From positions 12,656,058-12,720,057 of the forward strand of contig NC_068345.1 of the NCBI RefSeq assembly GCF_014633365.1: DNA of 64,000 bases. The letters are read 5' to 3'. Both the position numbers and the translations under genes were made by a program. How positions within the stretch are numbered: position 1 is the first letter of the stretch; every line of letters begins with the position of its first letter. The notes beneath the pieces are model-generated. The model was not told the origin of the DNA. It ran no database searches and saw only the letters and a program-made list of their open reading frames with translations. Origin of the DNA: Diospyros lotus. Taxonomy: Eukaryota; Streptophyta; Magnoliopsida; Ericales; Ebenaceae. This document shows, in pieces, positions 35,601 through 49,400 of the stretch.

Positions 35601-35929
35601 AAAGTATTTACAAATATTCTCCTACGGAGCTCCCATCTATGGTTATCTTTTCAAATGTCCACATATGGGTCATTTTGAGTTATTTAATGGCTAACGTAGT
35701 ATGATACACCAAATCACATCAACGAAATTATGATCTTCTTATTCTTATTGTGGATGTAGGTAGCGATTGAACTGTGTCAACAAAATGATTTCTAAATTAT
35801 TTTATCATGAACATAGGCAAGTTATTCTAAACCACATAAACAAAATCATAAAATCGTCACCCATTGTACTTTTGTGAACATAGGTTGGGAGGCTAAACCA
35901 CGTCAAAAGTAATTCCATCTCTGTCAACC

Positions 35930-36590
35930 TGGGGAGCCAAGTCGCTCTTTAACCCTATAACGAGCTTAGCCTAACCTTTTAGTCCACCCCTAGGCGACCT
36001 AGTATGAGCAATTTCACCTTGGAACTACTCCGTGGTTAAAGTTGAGGCGCACCCAGCCCAAGCTTTAGCTCATCTCAACAATTTGACTCCAAAGGTCCCT
36101 CGTGCTTAAAACCTATTGAGATGGTCAGGCTAGAGATGGCCACACCTCGGTCCCCCACGGTGGCCTAATTAGAGTCTAAGGGATATTATAGGTAGTATTG
36201 GCAAAAGTCCCTAACTTCAGAAAAGGTAGATGTATGGTATTTCTCTATAAACCTAGCTTCTACAACTCTAAGCGAGTAGCAAGAATCTACCCGACTCTGG
36301 GGAGCTAAGTCACGTTTTAACCCTATGTCGAACTTAGCCTAGCCTATGACTCCACCCCTGGGCAACCTAGTGTGAGCAATTTTGCCTTGGACCTACTCCA
36401 TCGTCAAAGCTGAGTCTTACCCGACCAAAGCACTAGTTCATCGCAGCAGTTTGGCTCTAAAGGCCCATTTCATTTAAAATCCACTGAGATGGTCAAGTTG
36501 GAGATAGTCATACCTAGATCCCCCACAGTGGCTTAGCAAAAAGCTAGGGGATAGCATAGGTAGCATTGGAAAAAATCCGTAGTTAGTCAT
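35930..36590 (+). repeat. Two tandem copies of a ~365-bp unit
   Basis: Unit 1 starts near 35931 and unit 2 near 36297. Both begin CTGGGGAGC.AAGTC and contain TTTAACCCTAT, 'caccccT.GGC.ACCTAGT' and 'TGAGATGGTCA' blocks, ending with 'AT(A/T)GGTAG.ATTGG'. It lies between the 62-bp array and a copia LTR and belongs to the same decayed gypsy element. Confidence 0.8.
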
Positions 36591-36612
36591 TGCTATCCTA
36601 GCATCCCAACTA

Positions 36613-38149
36613 ATGATCTCTGATTTGAGGTACATTCTGATTTCACCGTTAGGTTTCCTACCATATAATCCTCCAAGTGTTGGATGTCGAGTCAGTCCAC
36701 CTGAAATCACTTCTATTCAAGAATATCAAGAGAAATGGAAGTGGAAGAAATTTTTCTCAAAAATTTCTAACTCACGTTTGGATTCACACTCATTTCTTCA
36801 TGAACTCCCTCAATTCTCAAAATTTTCATGAGGAATAAATGAAGGGTTAATTGAGTTATTTATAGAGTTCCATTAACCATACTTCTTTAATGGATTGGGC
36901 TTCCTAAGCCCATTCCATTTAATACTACTGGGCTAAGCTCAATCAAATGGAGTTTATTTTAAATCCAATCCAATAATGACATTGGGCCAAGTCTAATGTG
37001 TTAGCAAAAGACCCAATCTAATTAATGATTAAATAATTGTATTCATAATATAATCATTTAATTATTCTTATTCATCCAATAAATAAATACACTATTATTA
37101 GTAATTATAAAATTACTAATTTATCCATCTTATTTTTGAAAATGATTATTTTGGGTGGGATTTTCTGGGTTCACAAATACATTAACAACGAGAATAATCA
37201 ACGATTAATTCTCGTAAATCACGAGTGATATTTAGAAATATGTCATGATTACCCAATTTATTATGAAACAGATATTGTGAACCTTTTACTACGTTATCAT
37301 GCAATACGGTCCTTTTATCATCCTATATCCCGGTAAGATATGAGATTATGGTCAAAAGGTCGAATCTCTTAATCTCGTCATATGACTAAATCCAAAATCA
37401 ATCTTGACTAGTTATGACATAATTCTTATGGAACAAATTTCATTGTCATATTACCTCGGCTAAGGATTTATCGTCAAGTGATTATTGGATCGTATAGGAT
37501 ATCCTCTTTATAAATCTCGAAGTGATAGATTCCATGTCTAATGCACACATACCTCATGTATTACTGAACTAGGCACATAGATACGTATGATTATTCCTTA
37601 TTAGAACAATCATATAATATCGTTGATTTCCTAATCCACCAATACATAGATATTCATGTCATCTCAGGTCTAAGGACTAGTTGCACATCACAAATAATAT
37701 TGAATCATTAACCCATGAGAAATAACTCATGTGATTCAATGTTAATAGTCTTGTTCAGTGAATTTGTTCCTGTAACGAGCACTCACTCATCTTCCTTCTA
37801 TATCTCATACAGAATGGCACGAGACTTACCAACCTTATGTTTTAGTATCTCATACTGAACAAAGAGGAAGACAATACGCTGGTCTTTACGAGTTGCTATT
37901 ATCTAGATTAGGAACTCTACAACCAGGAACTTGGTTATAGTATAACGAATTGTGGATTATCCGAAACTCGTATTCTTAACTCTTAAGAATGGTATCCACT
38001 CCCTATTATACTAATGGATATATGTTTTTAATTTAAACCATATTGCTATTTAAATAAAACATAAACTTGCCATTTAAATAATATTTAAAGAATTACAGAT
38101 CAAGTCTCTTTGTGTCACTAGAATCGGTCTTTAGGGCTCATATCTAACA
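36613..38149 (-). repeat. Copia-type long LTR (~1.54 kb)
   Basis: On the minus strand it starts TGTTAGATATGAGCCC at 38149, a start common to a widespread plant copia LTR family. A TATA-like CTCTATAAATAA lies near 36855-36870, followed by a polyadenylation/R region. The end at about 36613 (...GAGATCA) is less certain because no clear TSD or PBS was found. No internal domain adjoins it, so it is probably a solo LTR. Confidence 0.65.
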
Positions 38150-38305
38150 TACACAAGTCAAGGTATGACAGTATCAAATACTATCTTTCCACATTTTTCT
38201 ATAACTAATATGATTAATAGATTTAAGGAAAAGGCAAAGGCAATATAAGGTACCATCACCTTACTTGCCTATTTTTCTATCCAACATGTGTGTTATCACT
38301 CATCT

Positions 38306-40326
38306 TGTAACACCTCACTTTTCCAAATACACAACATGGAATATAAGTAGACATCACCTATAGGCGTTATGGAAACCCTTACCAATGGAAGCATTGGATC
38401 GAACCTGAAAGCTTAACCAAAGTTAAATAAAATGGGGTTTCCACTATAGTTCCTTTACAAGTATGAGAAATGCTCACGACCTCCAATATTCCAAAAGACA
38501 ATGCATCACTGAAGGTATAATTGCAAGACACCCACACACACATTTCTTACAACCTTGAGTAATCATAGCTACTATTCACAATGCATCATTTGAAAACTTC
38601 CAAAATCCAACAAACAACTCTTACCATGTTCAATATATAGTAACCCCGACTTACACCCTCAACAACATATAAGGTAAAACCAACCCTTACATAACCCCTG
38701 TTTATACACTGCAGTACATAATGCTCAAATAAATCCAAAGGTTACATAAGATCCATAGCACATGAACAACATGGGGTTAAACTAAACATCAGCCTCCTCG
38801 TAGCCTTTTCTCCTGCTTGTCTCCGGGGTACCTGGCATGCTAATATACCTGGGACATTGAATGTCCTAGGGGCATCAACCCAAGTTAGATATTGACATCT
38901 AAGTGAGTGACTCAGAAAAGAAAAGTACATGCGTGCAAATGCAATAATGCTATTATGAAATCCACCGTTGTGATAGCAATTCCAAGATGTTGCAATCACC
39001 CCCGCGGTCATCATAGTCACCCCTGGCTCACCATAAGAGCACAAGTTCTTCCATAATGGCCCAACAACTAGTCACAATAACCAACACAAACATGATATAT
39101 GACAAAGCAGAAGGAATATGCATAGCCAAGGGAAAATATGACATGTAACCCACGAAGGCATGATATGCAATCCATCATCCACACACAAGTGAAGCAACAA
39201 ATGCTCAAAGTGTCACAAAACATGCAGGAATCACTCACCTTGATCGGTTACCTTAGGAAGCACCGTTTACAATGAGCGAAATGGGTTTTCTCGCAATTTT
39301 TCTTACTGCTTGGCACGAATTTCAAGAAAAACCCAAAAATTTTGTCAAGCCTTATTCTCCCTCGACTTTCTCCCTTCTTTTTGACAGCATTTCCTCCCTC
39401 AAACTCCCTTCCTTTTCCTCCTTACTTGGTGCCCAAAATAAATAACCCCAAAGCCCTTATTTATAGGAAACTTCGACAAACCAAATCGCGCCACATGTCG
39501 CATCATCATTCCATCCATGAGCATCCAATTAAAATATGCCATGTGTCCCTAGGGATTTGTGCCTCCACACGTTTAATTAGATTTTCAAGATTCTCCATCA
39601 TTACATCCCACATGATAAATTACATTTTCTACATTTCCCATCATAACAACTACATCCCACATAGTTAATTGCATTTTCCACATTTCTCATCATTACACTT
39701 CAAATCTTATCTCCAAGTGGTCAGTGAATGCTTGCCACATGTCCTTAGTGATAAGGTTTGGAGACTTTTGCAAACTTGGAAGCTAAGTAAGCTTTTCCTT
39801 AGCCAATCACTCAATGTCACCTCAAAGGGTCATTATGAGCCATCATGTGACCTTATCTTATCTTCCAATTGGCCAATAGTTGATTGCCATGTGTCATTGA
39901 AGATAAGGCTTCATCATTTCTCCCATGTGCATCCAACCCAAATGCACCACTCGTCTCTTAATTGAATTTAATAGAGTTTGGAATCCAAAGCTCCATTTGA
40001 TTTGAATTTGAAATCCATGATATCTTGAAGAGATATTTTTAAGGTTTAAAAAACTACACCTTGGCCCAAACTTTTCGAATAATTTGCACTTAGGCCCTTG
40101 CAACTTGGTCCTCGGGCCATTTTTAATTGTACTTTTTGGTCCTTGAAAAATGAATAAATTACACTTAGCACCCCAAGATTTTAGGTAAATTATACTTTTA
40201 CCCGAACTTTAGTATTTACGATTTTGCCACTGGTTCAGAAACTGAACATTTGCCTCAAGGTTTCTATAATCCCTTGAAATGACCTATTTTCTCAAGTATT
40301 AAAACCTAATAACCTCAGGTATTACA
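38306..40326 (-). repeat. Gypsy-type solo LTR (~2.02 kb)
   Basis: Termini are TGTAACACCTCAC at 38306 and CCTCAGGTATTACA at 40326, an inverted-repeat pair. The flanking hexamers TCATCT (38300-38305) and TCATAT (40327-40332) match at 5 of 6 bases, a decayed target duplication. A minus-strand TATA box (CCTATAAATAAGG) near 39455-39470 suggests minus orientation. Frames inside (39342-39668, 39669-39965, 38742-39044) have no motif. Confidence 0.7.
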
Positions 40327-40399
40327 TCATATTTGAGTTTAAAAATCTAGGATGTTGCATATCTGTTAATTCATTTGCACAACACGAAGCCATGAAAAA

Positions 40400-41870
40400 A
40401 TGAAAAATTGTTTTGTCTTTCAAAATAGGTCGATGTGCAAACATTGCATGTTATTCCCTCTTACTTGAAATTTAAAGAAAAGAGTTAGGGTTTATTATTG
40501 CGCCATAAATTTGTCAAGTGTCCACCTAGGATCATTTTTTGAAAAAAAAAATCCATAATAGGCCAAAAAAAGTCATTCTGGGTTTAAAAAAGATCCAATT
40601 CGAGACTATGCCACAAGGACTGAGGTCCCCCGAAAGCCTATGCAGTAGCAGGCCGCACGAACCCCATAGGTTTTCTCAGGCCCTCGTTCACCTGCACACC
40701 CATAGGGCAGCAGGCCGCTTAGGGCCCCCACGCACCACCTGGCCATTCAGGTTCACATGGAATTCCCATTTTCTCCTGGGTTCCTATTTTCTTTCAGAGT
40801 TCCTATTTTCTCCCAAGGTGCAAATTTACACCTAAGATGCTCATTTTTCACCCGAAATGATAATTTTTCCTGGAGCATCCAATCTCACCTGATAATTTCA
40901 CTCAAACAGGCTGCATAAAGGCCAAAAAACTTACTCCCATTGCTCACCATTTGGCCCACCTTCTCTCAAAGAACAACCTAGTCATCTAAGTCCTTCGAGG
41001 GGGATTCCTAATAACCCATCCAAGTTTAACTCGGGACAAATGTCACTGCTTCTGGTTGACATGTATCCACCTCCGATTATTGCGATATCAACACCTATAA
41101 ATACCCCCTAATGCATTAGGAATCTGATCTATTTTGGCATCTTTATATACCATTAATATTGACTGCATCTTTCACACTTATTGTGCATCCGACAGGACCA
41201 CTGCATCTCATAATTCTCCCAAAAAACTATTTTCTTCCCGAATTGATTTAAGCATTAGAAGGCATATGCAAGGAAGGAATCTTCGTGTGCCTTCTCACTT
41301 GGTTTTGTGTGTGCAGTTCTCTTGAAGTTCACACTTGTAGCAGGCTTCACTCGGATCTTTGCCATTGAATTTCTCCCAGAAGTAGTAGGTTACATAAGCA
41401 TTTGTTGCTCACGCACACCCCCGTAGGTCTAACCGCGCTCGTACTTCTCCTGCAAGTCCAACCGCTCGTGCACATCTCTCGTAGGTCCGTTTGCGCCCGC
41501 ACATCTCTTGCAAGTCCAACCACACACGTGCCACTCGGAGTTTCCAACCGCATGCATGTCACCCAGAGCTACTCCTCACATGCGCTTTCACCCGGAAGCC
41601 TGCATCTGCCACACATACTTGTGCCTCCCACAACCATACTACACACACCAGTACCTCTTGCAACCTTGCCTTGCGCACCACCCACGCTTGTTGCAGCCTT
41701 ATCTTGTGCGCCATTTGTACCAACTGCTAGTTTTGCCTAAAGCAGCTACATTCCACTCAAATTACACCCTCCTGGTTTGCTACTATGTCCTTCCAAATTG
41801 CCCCTAATCGATAGCCAGAGACTAGAGCCACCCACTGCTTATTTTCACAAGTAGACATTTAACAGTTGTT
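40400..41870 (+). repeat. LTR-like region with TATA box and ~30-bp GC-rich repeats
   Basis: A plus-strand TATA box (TATAAATACCCCC, 41096-41108) is followed by a transcribed-leader-like region. About four imperfect ~30-base units ('..gtaggtc/caagtccaac cgc..gcac') lie at 41400-41540. The overlapping frames at 41402-41807 come from this repeat-rich stretch. Boundaries were not found. It may be the LTR of the Tat-like element or an unrelated one. Confidence 0.4.
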
Positions 41871-42661
41871 CATATTACTCTATTGTGACTGCATTCATGC
41901 ATTATAAATTTTAATTATTGTATTTTGACAATAGAAATTATCTTTGTTTAATTCCTTCCATCCCATATTTAAATCTAGTCATTTCCCTATTAGTAATATT
42001 GAGTTTTGAACCTATCTCTGTTTGGGATTGGTTTAGTACTTGAATTTTTAAAATTGTCCCAATTTAATGTCTATCATGAGTGAATCATTGACTATCATTA
42101 GCCAAACTAACAGTAAGTTAACCCATTTTTAAAAGTTTCAAGTATTAAATTGCTCAATTTTTTACTTATACAAAAAATCTAGATTATTTAACACGAAATT
42201 TTTACCTAATTATTTTATTTTGCTTCTATTTTCATAATTAAGTAATGGAAACATGTTATGTTAAATTACATAAATATAAAACTAAACCTAAATCTAGTGG
42301 TGCACAATTGTAAAGGAAAATTTCTTAACTTATACTTGTTAATGGACCAAGCATAAACTCGAATCTAATTCATTTAATTGAGTTTGATATTAAACATGGA
42401 AGCAATTACTAAAATTCAAATTTAGATTCAATTATATTTATATCACGAACAGTTTAAATATAGATAATAGATTAAATATATTTCATAATTAATACTATAA
42501 TTATAAATTAAATATAAAATATATTCTATAGTATTTGATATTTATATATTTAATTTAATATAATATTAAACATATTTAATACTTTCTATTTAATCTATTA
42601 CTTATGTTGAAACCATTTATGATATATATAATTGAATTTCAATCTTGGTTTAGATAATTAG
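41871..42661. other. AT-rich stretch, nothing recognised
   Basis: Very AT-rich with short TTAATATA-type words; no coding frame or repeat boundary. Confidence 0.5.
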
Positions 42662-43671
42662 TGTTGTACTAATTTTGATGATGGTTTTGATAATAATCAT
42701 TGTTTTTATAAAACTTTAATAAAGGAATCCTGAAATATTTATTTTAAAGTTAAATGTCAAAGTCTCTTGTCAAAATTGTTGACCATATTTTTAAGACTAT
42801 CGACTGGTTCTTACATTTTCATTTTTTATATAAAAACTATCAACCAATTTTATGAATTGTCAACCATTTGGTTTGCATACTCTCGATCATTTGTTGTCGA
42901 CTGTCACTACATCATTTCTAGTTGAAAGTTCTAGAAATTGTCAATCATTTTTTTATAAACTGTCGACCGGCCCATTTAGTCATTAGAAAAATAGTCAACC
43001 AATTTCTCATAACAGTCGATCAGTTTTGTTATAGAAATTTTAACGACTAACTGTACTTGATTTATACAAGTAGAATTTCTCAATCTTTTGTATATACAAG
43101 TAGAATTTCTCAATCTTTCGTATCCAATAGCTATATTCATGAAGAGAATAGGAGATCATTTGAAATTCAAGAGAGTTGATGAATTTGGACTTTCAAGTTT
43201 TAAACCTTATATGCTCTCTATTTTGTGCTTCACTGTTTTTAACTCTTATTTTTCTATCAAGTTTGTTTTATTCATTTTAAAGATTTTTTCAAATCTTGTT
43301 CTAGATAGATTTCATTAAAAGAGTGGCGTAAGATTTTGAATCTCTTATATTGTATCTTTCCTAGCGAGTTGTGTTAGAAGAATTAACTTGGGAGTTAGTT
43401 GGTGTAAAGGGCGAGGTTTGCAACTTGAAAATTATTTAGTAGATTTCAAATTTTCAAGTAGAGAGGTAGAGTGGTGGATGTAGACTGGGTTGAGCCGAAC
43501 CACTTGAAATCATTGTGTCATTTACATATATACTTTGTTTTTCTATATTCTTGCTTATAATTTACTACTTTTATTTTTCTCTTACAAACCTTTATAAAAT
43601 TTTTAAAAGTTTTAAACACCCAATTCATCCTCTCACGGATGTGTGGTGTCATTCTATTACACAAACCAACA
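42662..43671 (+). repeat. Solo LTR (1010 bp) related to the Sirevirus-like LTRs
   Basis: Starts TGTTGTACTAATTTTGATGATGG and ends ACACAAACCAACA. The minus-strand start of the LTR at 23198-24490 is TGTTGTTTTGCTTTTGATGATG, and both share the 'aaacacccaattca' and 'tgtgtggtg' end block. Flanking pentamers ATTAG (42657-42661) and ATAAG (43672-43676) match at 4 of 5. It contains the same GTCGAC-like words (42770-43030). Confidence 0.8.
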
Positions 43672-44055
43672 ATAAGATCTATATTTAATACCAAACCTTA
43701 CTAAATAGATTGGTTTTGAGTCCGAACTTAGTCCCATTAGCATGCCTAAGGTAAGTAAATAGTCTCTAGAATTGCACACACACATATTTATGTTTAATTT
43801 TACACATTTATAATTAAAAGTAACATGTTTATGTAACTTAACTAATGAAAAAAAAAAGAAGCAAAAATAAAAGAATTTGATAGAAATTGAGTGTTAAATA
43901 AGCCAAATTTTTATATAAATAAAATATTGAGTCAAATTAATGCTTGAACTTTTGAAAATTAGTCAATTTCATACTGTAGTTTCACTACCAGTGATTAACA
44001 ATTAACTTATGGCAAGCATTAAGTTACGATATTTTTTTAAATTTAGAGGTCTGTG

Positions 44056-44113
<58 letters not shown>

Positions 44114-45009
44114 TATGCAGATACCCTTTATATTAGTGTAAAAATGTCTCTAAGTTAGGTGTACTAGTAAAAAAATTAAGTCACAAGGTCATCCAAAGGC
44201 ATTTTTAAGCTAAAAGTATAAAACACTCTCTCTCTATATATATTTTTTAAATGAAAATTTAAGAATTAAAAAGTCAAGGTTTAAATTTCAGTTAAATTAA
44301 TAAAAAAAATACTAAGCGTTTAGTTTTATTTCAATTTTTTCAATACTATACCAAACTTTATGTTTTACTTTCAATTTTAAAATGAACTGTCAATACTTTC
44401 AATAATATACCAAATTTCGTTTTTTATTTTAATTTTATAATAAGATATATTATCTCATATCCTTGTGATTTGAGTTACCTACACCAAAACTATGTGGTTT
44501 AAGAAATCTCTCAAGATGCCTATGTGATCTTTTTCTTTCTTTTTCTTTCCTCGCACAACTTTTCCATTTGTGATGACGTTAATTAAATTTTAATTAAATT
44601 AAACTAATTAATTTTAATTATATTATATTAAATTAAATTAAACCCAAAAATATAAAGGTAAAAAAAAAAATCATTTAAACAAGTTGTTGACTAGGTGAAA
44701 TGAAAAAGGTAGAGAAATAGTTGCCTCTTGATCTCCTTCTCCCTAGAAGACTTCAGAGTGTTGGAGAAGTTTGAGGAACAGAACAATGGCCCATCTCAAT
44801 GGAACTGAGATTTAGCAATGCAGCTACAATCCCCATCTGCGAATCGCTTTTTTACTTATTATTTTTTTATTAATAACATCGTTAGTAGTAAAAAAAAAAA
44901 AAAAACATTGAATCTAATTAACATCGTAACCTAATTATTTTTTCACTGAGGATTTTTACTTGCACTTGTTGTGTTGGTTCAATAATTTCACATGAAATTA
45001 TATTTCATC
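43672..45009. other. AT-rich intergenic stretch with a microsatellite
   Basis: No coding frame. Apart from the TTA microsatellite and short homopolymers I see no structure. Confidence 0.5.
44058..44113. repeat. (TTA)n microsatellite
   Basis: About 18 uninterrupted TTA units. Confidence 0.97.
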
Positions 45010-45410
45010 CGTAAAGCTTTTAAATAAATAAAAGCGATATGTAAAATACCTAGATCGCAGCAGAATACCCGAATCTAATTTGCCTAACGACTATAGAAGA
45101 ATATAACAGTTTTCTTATCCGTCCACCCCTTGTCCGCCCAAGGCTCGAATGGTGATGCCAAAGACACTATATGAGCGATCAAAAACTGACTCTGATTCTT
45201 GTTCTTTTTCTATTAAGCTCTATGTCTATTTATAGGTATCACACAGATAAAGATAGACATATAGGAATTTGAATCTAATTCAAATTCCAATTACTTATCC
45301 CATCATATATATTGTTAAAATTCAAATATTAATGAATTTGAAACAAATTCAAATTCATAACATTTATCTTATCATTATGAACTTATCCCAATGTAACCGC
45401 AATTCTAACA
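45010..45410 (-). repeat. 3' LTR (401 bp) of the complete copia element
   Basis: The terminal TG is CG on the plus strand at this end. It has an extra block of about 17 bases (AAAAGCGATATGTAAAA-like) relative to the other LTR. A minus-strand TATA-like CTATAAATAG lies near 45230. Confidence 0.95.
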
Positions 45411-46481
45411 ATCTCCCACTCGGGTACATGGGATAATGCTCAACTCATCTTCTCATACAAGACGTCAATGGGTGCAATCTCGATGACAATGATAAGAGTA
45501 CTATATCAAACAATCACCAATGCCAACATAGTACTGCTGCAAAAAGAAATAAATAAGTGCAATGCCATCTATGCCTTAGATAATAAATAACACATCTATC
45601 AAATGCTTCCAATCTCTCAAGATGAACTCTGAACAGCATTTGATCATCAATCGAAGTTTTTGCACTCATGATCATCACACAGATGATCGTCCAGACTATG
45701 AGTTGCAAAACTTACATGATGTGGTATAAATTATCTTTCCCAAAATTCGAAACAATCCATCTCTTGGTTCAACCACTTGCCCAGACATGGCCCGCCTAAC
45801 TGCTTTCTTGCTGGCCAATTGGGTGACATGCTAAAGTAGTGTAATTGAACCTCAACTTCATGAAACAATTTTAGGTCATAAGGCATATGTGAATAGGGTC
45901 CCACGTAATGACATAGAGAGAACAATCTTGTCACTTCCCTATAGCAGTCGTACAAACGCATGCTGTATGATGTGCATGCTACGGTGGAGCTCCCACTAAT
46001 CAGGGATGTCACACTCAAAACATCGTACAGATGTCGGCCTAGTCACCACATAGGCACTAGCCTGAGTCACTCAACTTATGAGTACTCACATCTTGCTTTT
46101 CTCAGGCTTAATATGGAATTCAAAATATATCCATATTCGACTTCTTTAAATAAGTCTCATCTTAGCCGTACTAAGGCGACAATAACAACCTTAGATACCC
46201 CTCATGTATCAAGACACTTACATTGACCACATAAGTCCAAGAGTAAGTTGTCTCATCCTACACACCACACAGGTGTCAGGGCGATCGTCCGCGTGAGTGG
46301 ACCGATCCAAACCTAGTGACATTCACGAACATGTGCAATTATTTTCATGTTTTCCATATCAACAACGCAATGTCATATAATGAAAACAGAAAGAAGATAA
46401 CAAATATCCATCAAATAAGATAACAAATATCCATCAGTATAAATCAAAATGAATGTCATAAACAGTGATCAAATGTAGAAC
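45411..46481 (-). mobile_element. 3' non-coding region of the copia element
   Basis: About 1.07 kb between the pol stop and the PPT, long for a copia element. It includes a tandem 22-bp repeat (46396-46437, 'ataacaaatatccatca'). Frames in it (45731-46018, 45960-46226) have no recognised motif. Confidence 0.6.
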
Positions 46482-49400
46482 TCAAATTCTACGTAATCCC
46501 ATACGCCTCACATGGGATTTAAATACATTCCTGCTAAGTGGCTTTGTCAATGGGTCAGCCAACATTTCAGCACTAGGAATATAACTTAAAATCACTTCGT
46601 TGTCCCTGATCAATCCTCTAATGTAGTGATATCTTCTTCTTATGTGCTTTCCTCTATCATGGAATTTGGGGTCATGTGCGAACTGCATCACAACTGTGTT
46701 GTCGATCCGAATTTCGACAGGTTCATCAGCCTGAGCTATTACCCCGAGCTGTCGAAGGAAAGCACTGAGCCAGGATGCATGTCTTCCAGCTTCTGAGCTA
46801 GCCACATACTCTGCTTCCATGGTTGACTGAGCAACACAATCTTGCTTCTTGCTTCACCAAGAAATTGAGCCTCCACCGAGAGTGAAAACATATGCTGATG
46901 TGGAGACACTATCATCTTTATCTCCGCCAAAATTAGCATCAGTGTAACCATGTACTTTCATATCTCCACCTTGGAAAGTTAGAGCATAATCATAAGTACC
47001 ACGTAGATACCTCATGATTCTCTTTACAACTCTCCAATGTATCTCACTAGGATTACTTTGGTATCTGCTTACTAGCCCAACGGTGAAGCAGATATCAGGA
47101 TGAGTACACTTCATAAGGTACATGAGACTCCCAACAGCACTGGCGTATGGTTTCTTTTCCATTAGTTTCCTTTCTTCCTCTGTTTTAGGACACTAACTAG
47201 TACTCAAGGTGCAACCCTTATCAACTGGAGTATCAACAGGCTTTGAGTTATCCATATTAAACCGTTCAAGGATCTTACAAAGGTAAGTCTCTTGAGACAA
47301 ACTCAAAAGCCTCCTTGAGCGATCCCTCGAGATCTTAACTCCAAGGATATAACTCGTTTCCCCTAAATCCTCCATCTCAAAGACAGAGGATAGCCATTCC
47401 TTAATAGTGTTGATCATCTCCAAGTTGTTTCCAACCAATAAGATGTCATCTACATATAAGGACAAAATCAAGAACCCATATTTTGTCCGTTGGATATACA
47501 CACAATGGTCTTCCTCCATCATGGTCAAACCAATAGAGGTGACGGCTTCATGAAACCGTAGATACCATTGTCTAGACGACTGCTTGAGACCATATATGGA
47601 TCATTTGAGACGGCACGCTTTGCCCTATTTCCCTTCAGTAACAAAATCGATGGGTTGATCCATATATATCTCCTCGTCTAGTTCTCCATTGAGAAATGTT
47701 GTCTTGACATCCATCTGGTGTAGCTCAAGATCTAAATGAGCGACGATGGCTAGAATCACGCGAATAGAGTTAAATCTCATCATCGGAGAAAATGTCTCTA
47801 AGAAATCTACACCCTCCATTTGGGTGTAAGCCTTTGCAACCAATCGAGCTTTATACTTGTCAATCAATCCATCAGCTCGGCGTTTGATTTTCAAGACCCA
47901 CTTGTTACCAATCGCCTTTCTATTTGGTGGAAGATCAACAAGTTCCCACACCTTGTTCTTATCCATCGAGTCTATTTCCTCTTTCATAGCGATCAACCAT
48001 TGATCTCGGTTTGGGGAGGTTAAGACTTCTTCATAAGAAGTCGGCTCACTATCATCCGACATGGCACACATAAGTACCCTTCCCTCAATATCATCGAAAT
48101 GACGACGAGGGATTAGCCCACGCTGGCTGCGTCGAATTACTTGAGTCTCCGAGGTACTGTTTATGGATTCACTCCCACTAACTGTAGGAATTCTCCCACT
48201 GACAAAAGGAACTTCCTCTTGTAACACATACAATTGGGAGTCCTTATCAACCTCACCAATTCTTGGGAACTCATCCTCAAGAAACTCTACATCCCGAGAT
48301 TCTGTCTCAGTCAAACCCCCACTAGGATGTTCGCCATACATGACGTATCATTTTAATCCTGCAGGATACCGAATGAACACCTTCTTGCTGGCTCTTAGTC
48401 CAAGTTTTCCATACTTGTGGGACGTGCTATGAACATATCCAACTGATCCCCAAGGCCGTAAGTGATCCAAGTTTGGACTTCTTCTAGTCCATAACTCATA
48501 AGGGGTAGAAGGCACGGACTTACTTAGAACACAGTTAAGAATGTAGGCTGCAGTCAACAACGCATCTCCCCAGAAACTAATTGGGAGATTCGCCTGCGCC
48601 AACATCGATCTAACCATTTCCAACAAAGTCCTATTCCGGAGTTCTGCAACACCATTTTGTTGCGGAGTGCCAGGAATAGTTAGGTGTCGAACTATACATT
48701 TTTCCTCACATAGACTTCTAAACTGATCAGAAAGATATTCACGGCCTCTATCGGTTCGAAGAGTTTTTAAACTCTTATCCATCTGATTTTCAACCTCATG
48801 CACAAAGCGTCTGAAGCAATCTAAAACTTCTAACTTATGAGAAATCAGATACACGTAGCCGAAACGTGAATAATCGTCTATGAAGGTAATAAAGTATGAT
48901 GCACCATGACGTGCCCTCGTATTCATAGGACCGCATATGTCGGAGTGTACTAACTCCAAAGGACAAGATGCACGGGAAGCCTTACCAAAAGGTTTCCTCT
49001 TGGCCTTACCAGCTAAGCAAGGCTCACACACAGTGAGTCTCACTTTACTGAGAGATCCCAATAGACCTTCTCTCGCCAGCCTTGCCATCCTTTCTTGACC
49101 TACATGGCCAAGTCTCTTGTGCCATAAATCACAATCAACATTTATGTTAGAAGAAGTAGAAGAAACTAAAGCAATAGAATGGTTATTAAAAACATGATCC
49201 AAATTAAGTTTGAAAAAACCATCTACTAAGAAACCACCTCCAAAGAATGTATCATCCAAATAGATGTTCACGCCAGTATCACGGAAAAAAAAAGAATAAC
49301 CTTGTCCTAATAAACATGCTACTGATAATAGATTACACCGGACTCCAGGAGCATACATAATGTCCTTCAAGAGTAGAATCTTGTCATTCTTCATCTGGAG

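Noticed and set aside
36613..38149. Target duplication for this LTR
   Set aside because: TACAC follows the 38149 end, but no matching pentamer was found near 36613, so the right-hand boundary is left approximate.
39342..39965. Two consecutive ~100-codon plus frames
   Set aside because: They lie inside a gypsy-type LTR with no protein motif, and the promoter signal is on the other strand.
41402..41807. Overlapping 79-112 codon frames (Thr/Ala/His-rich)
   Set aside because: They come from short GC-rich repeats downstream of an LTR-like TATA box. Three frames are open at once, as expected from low complexity.
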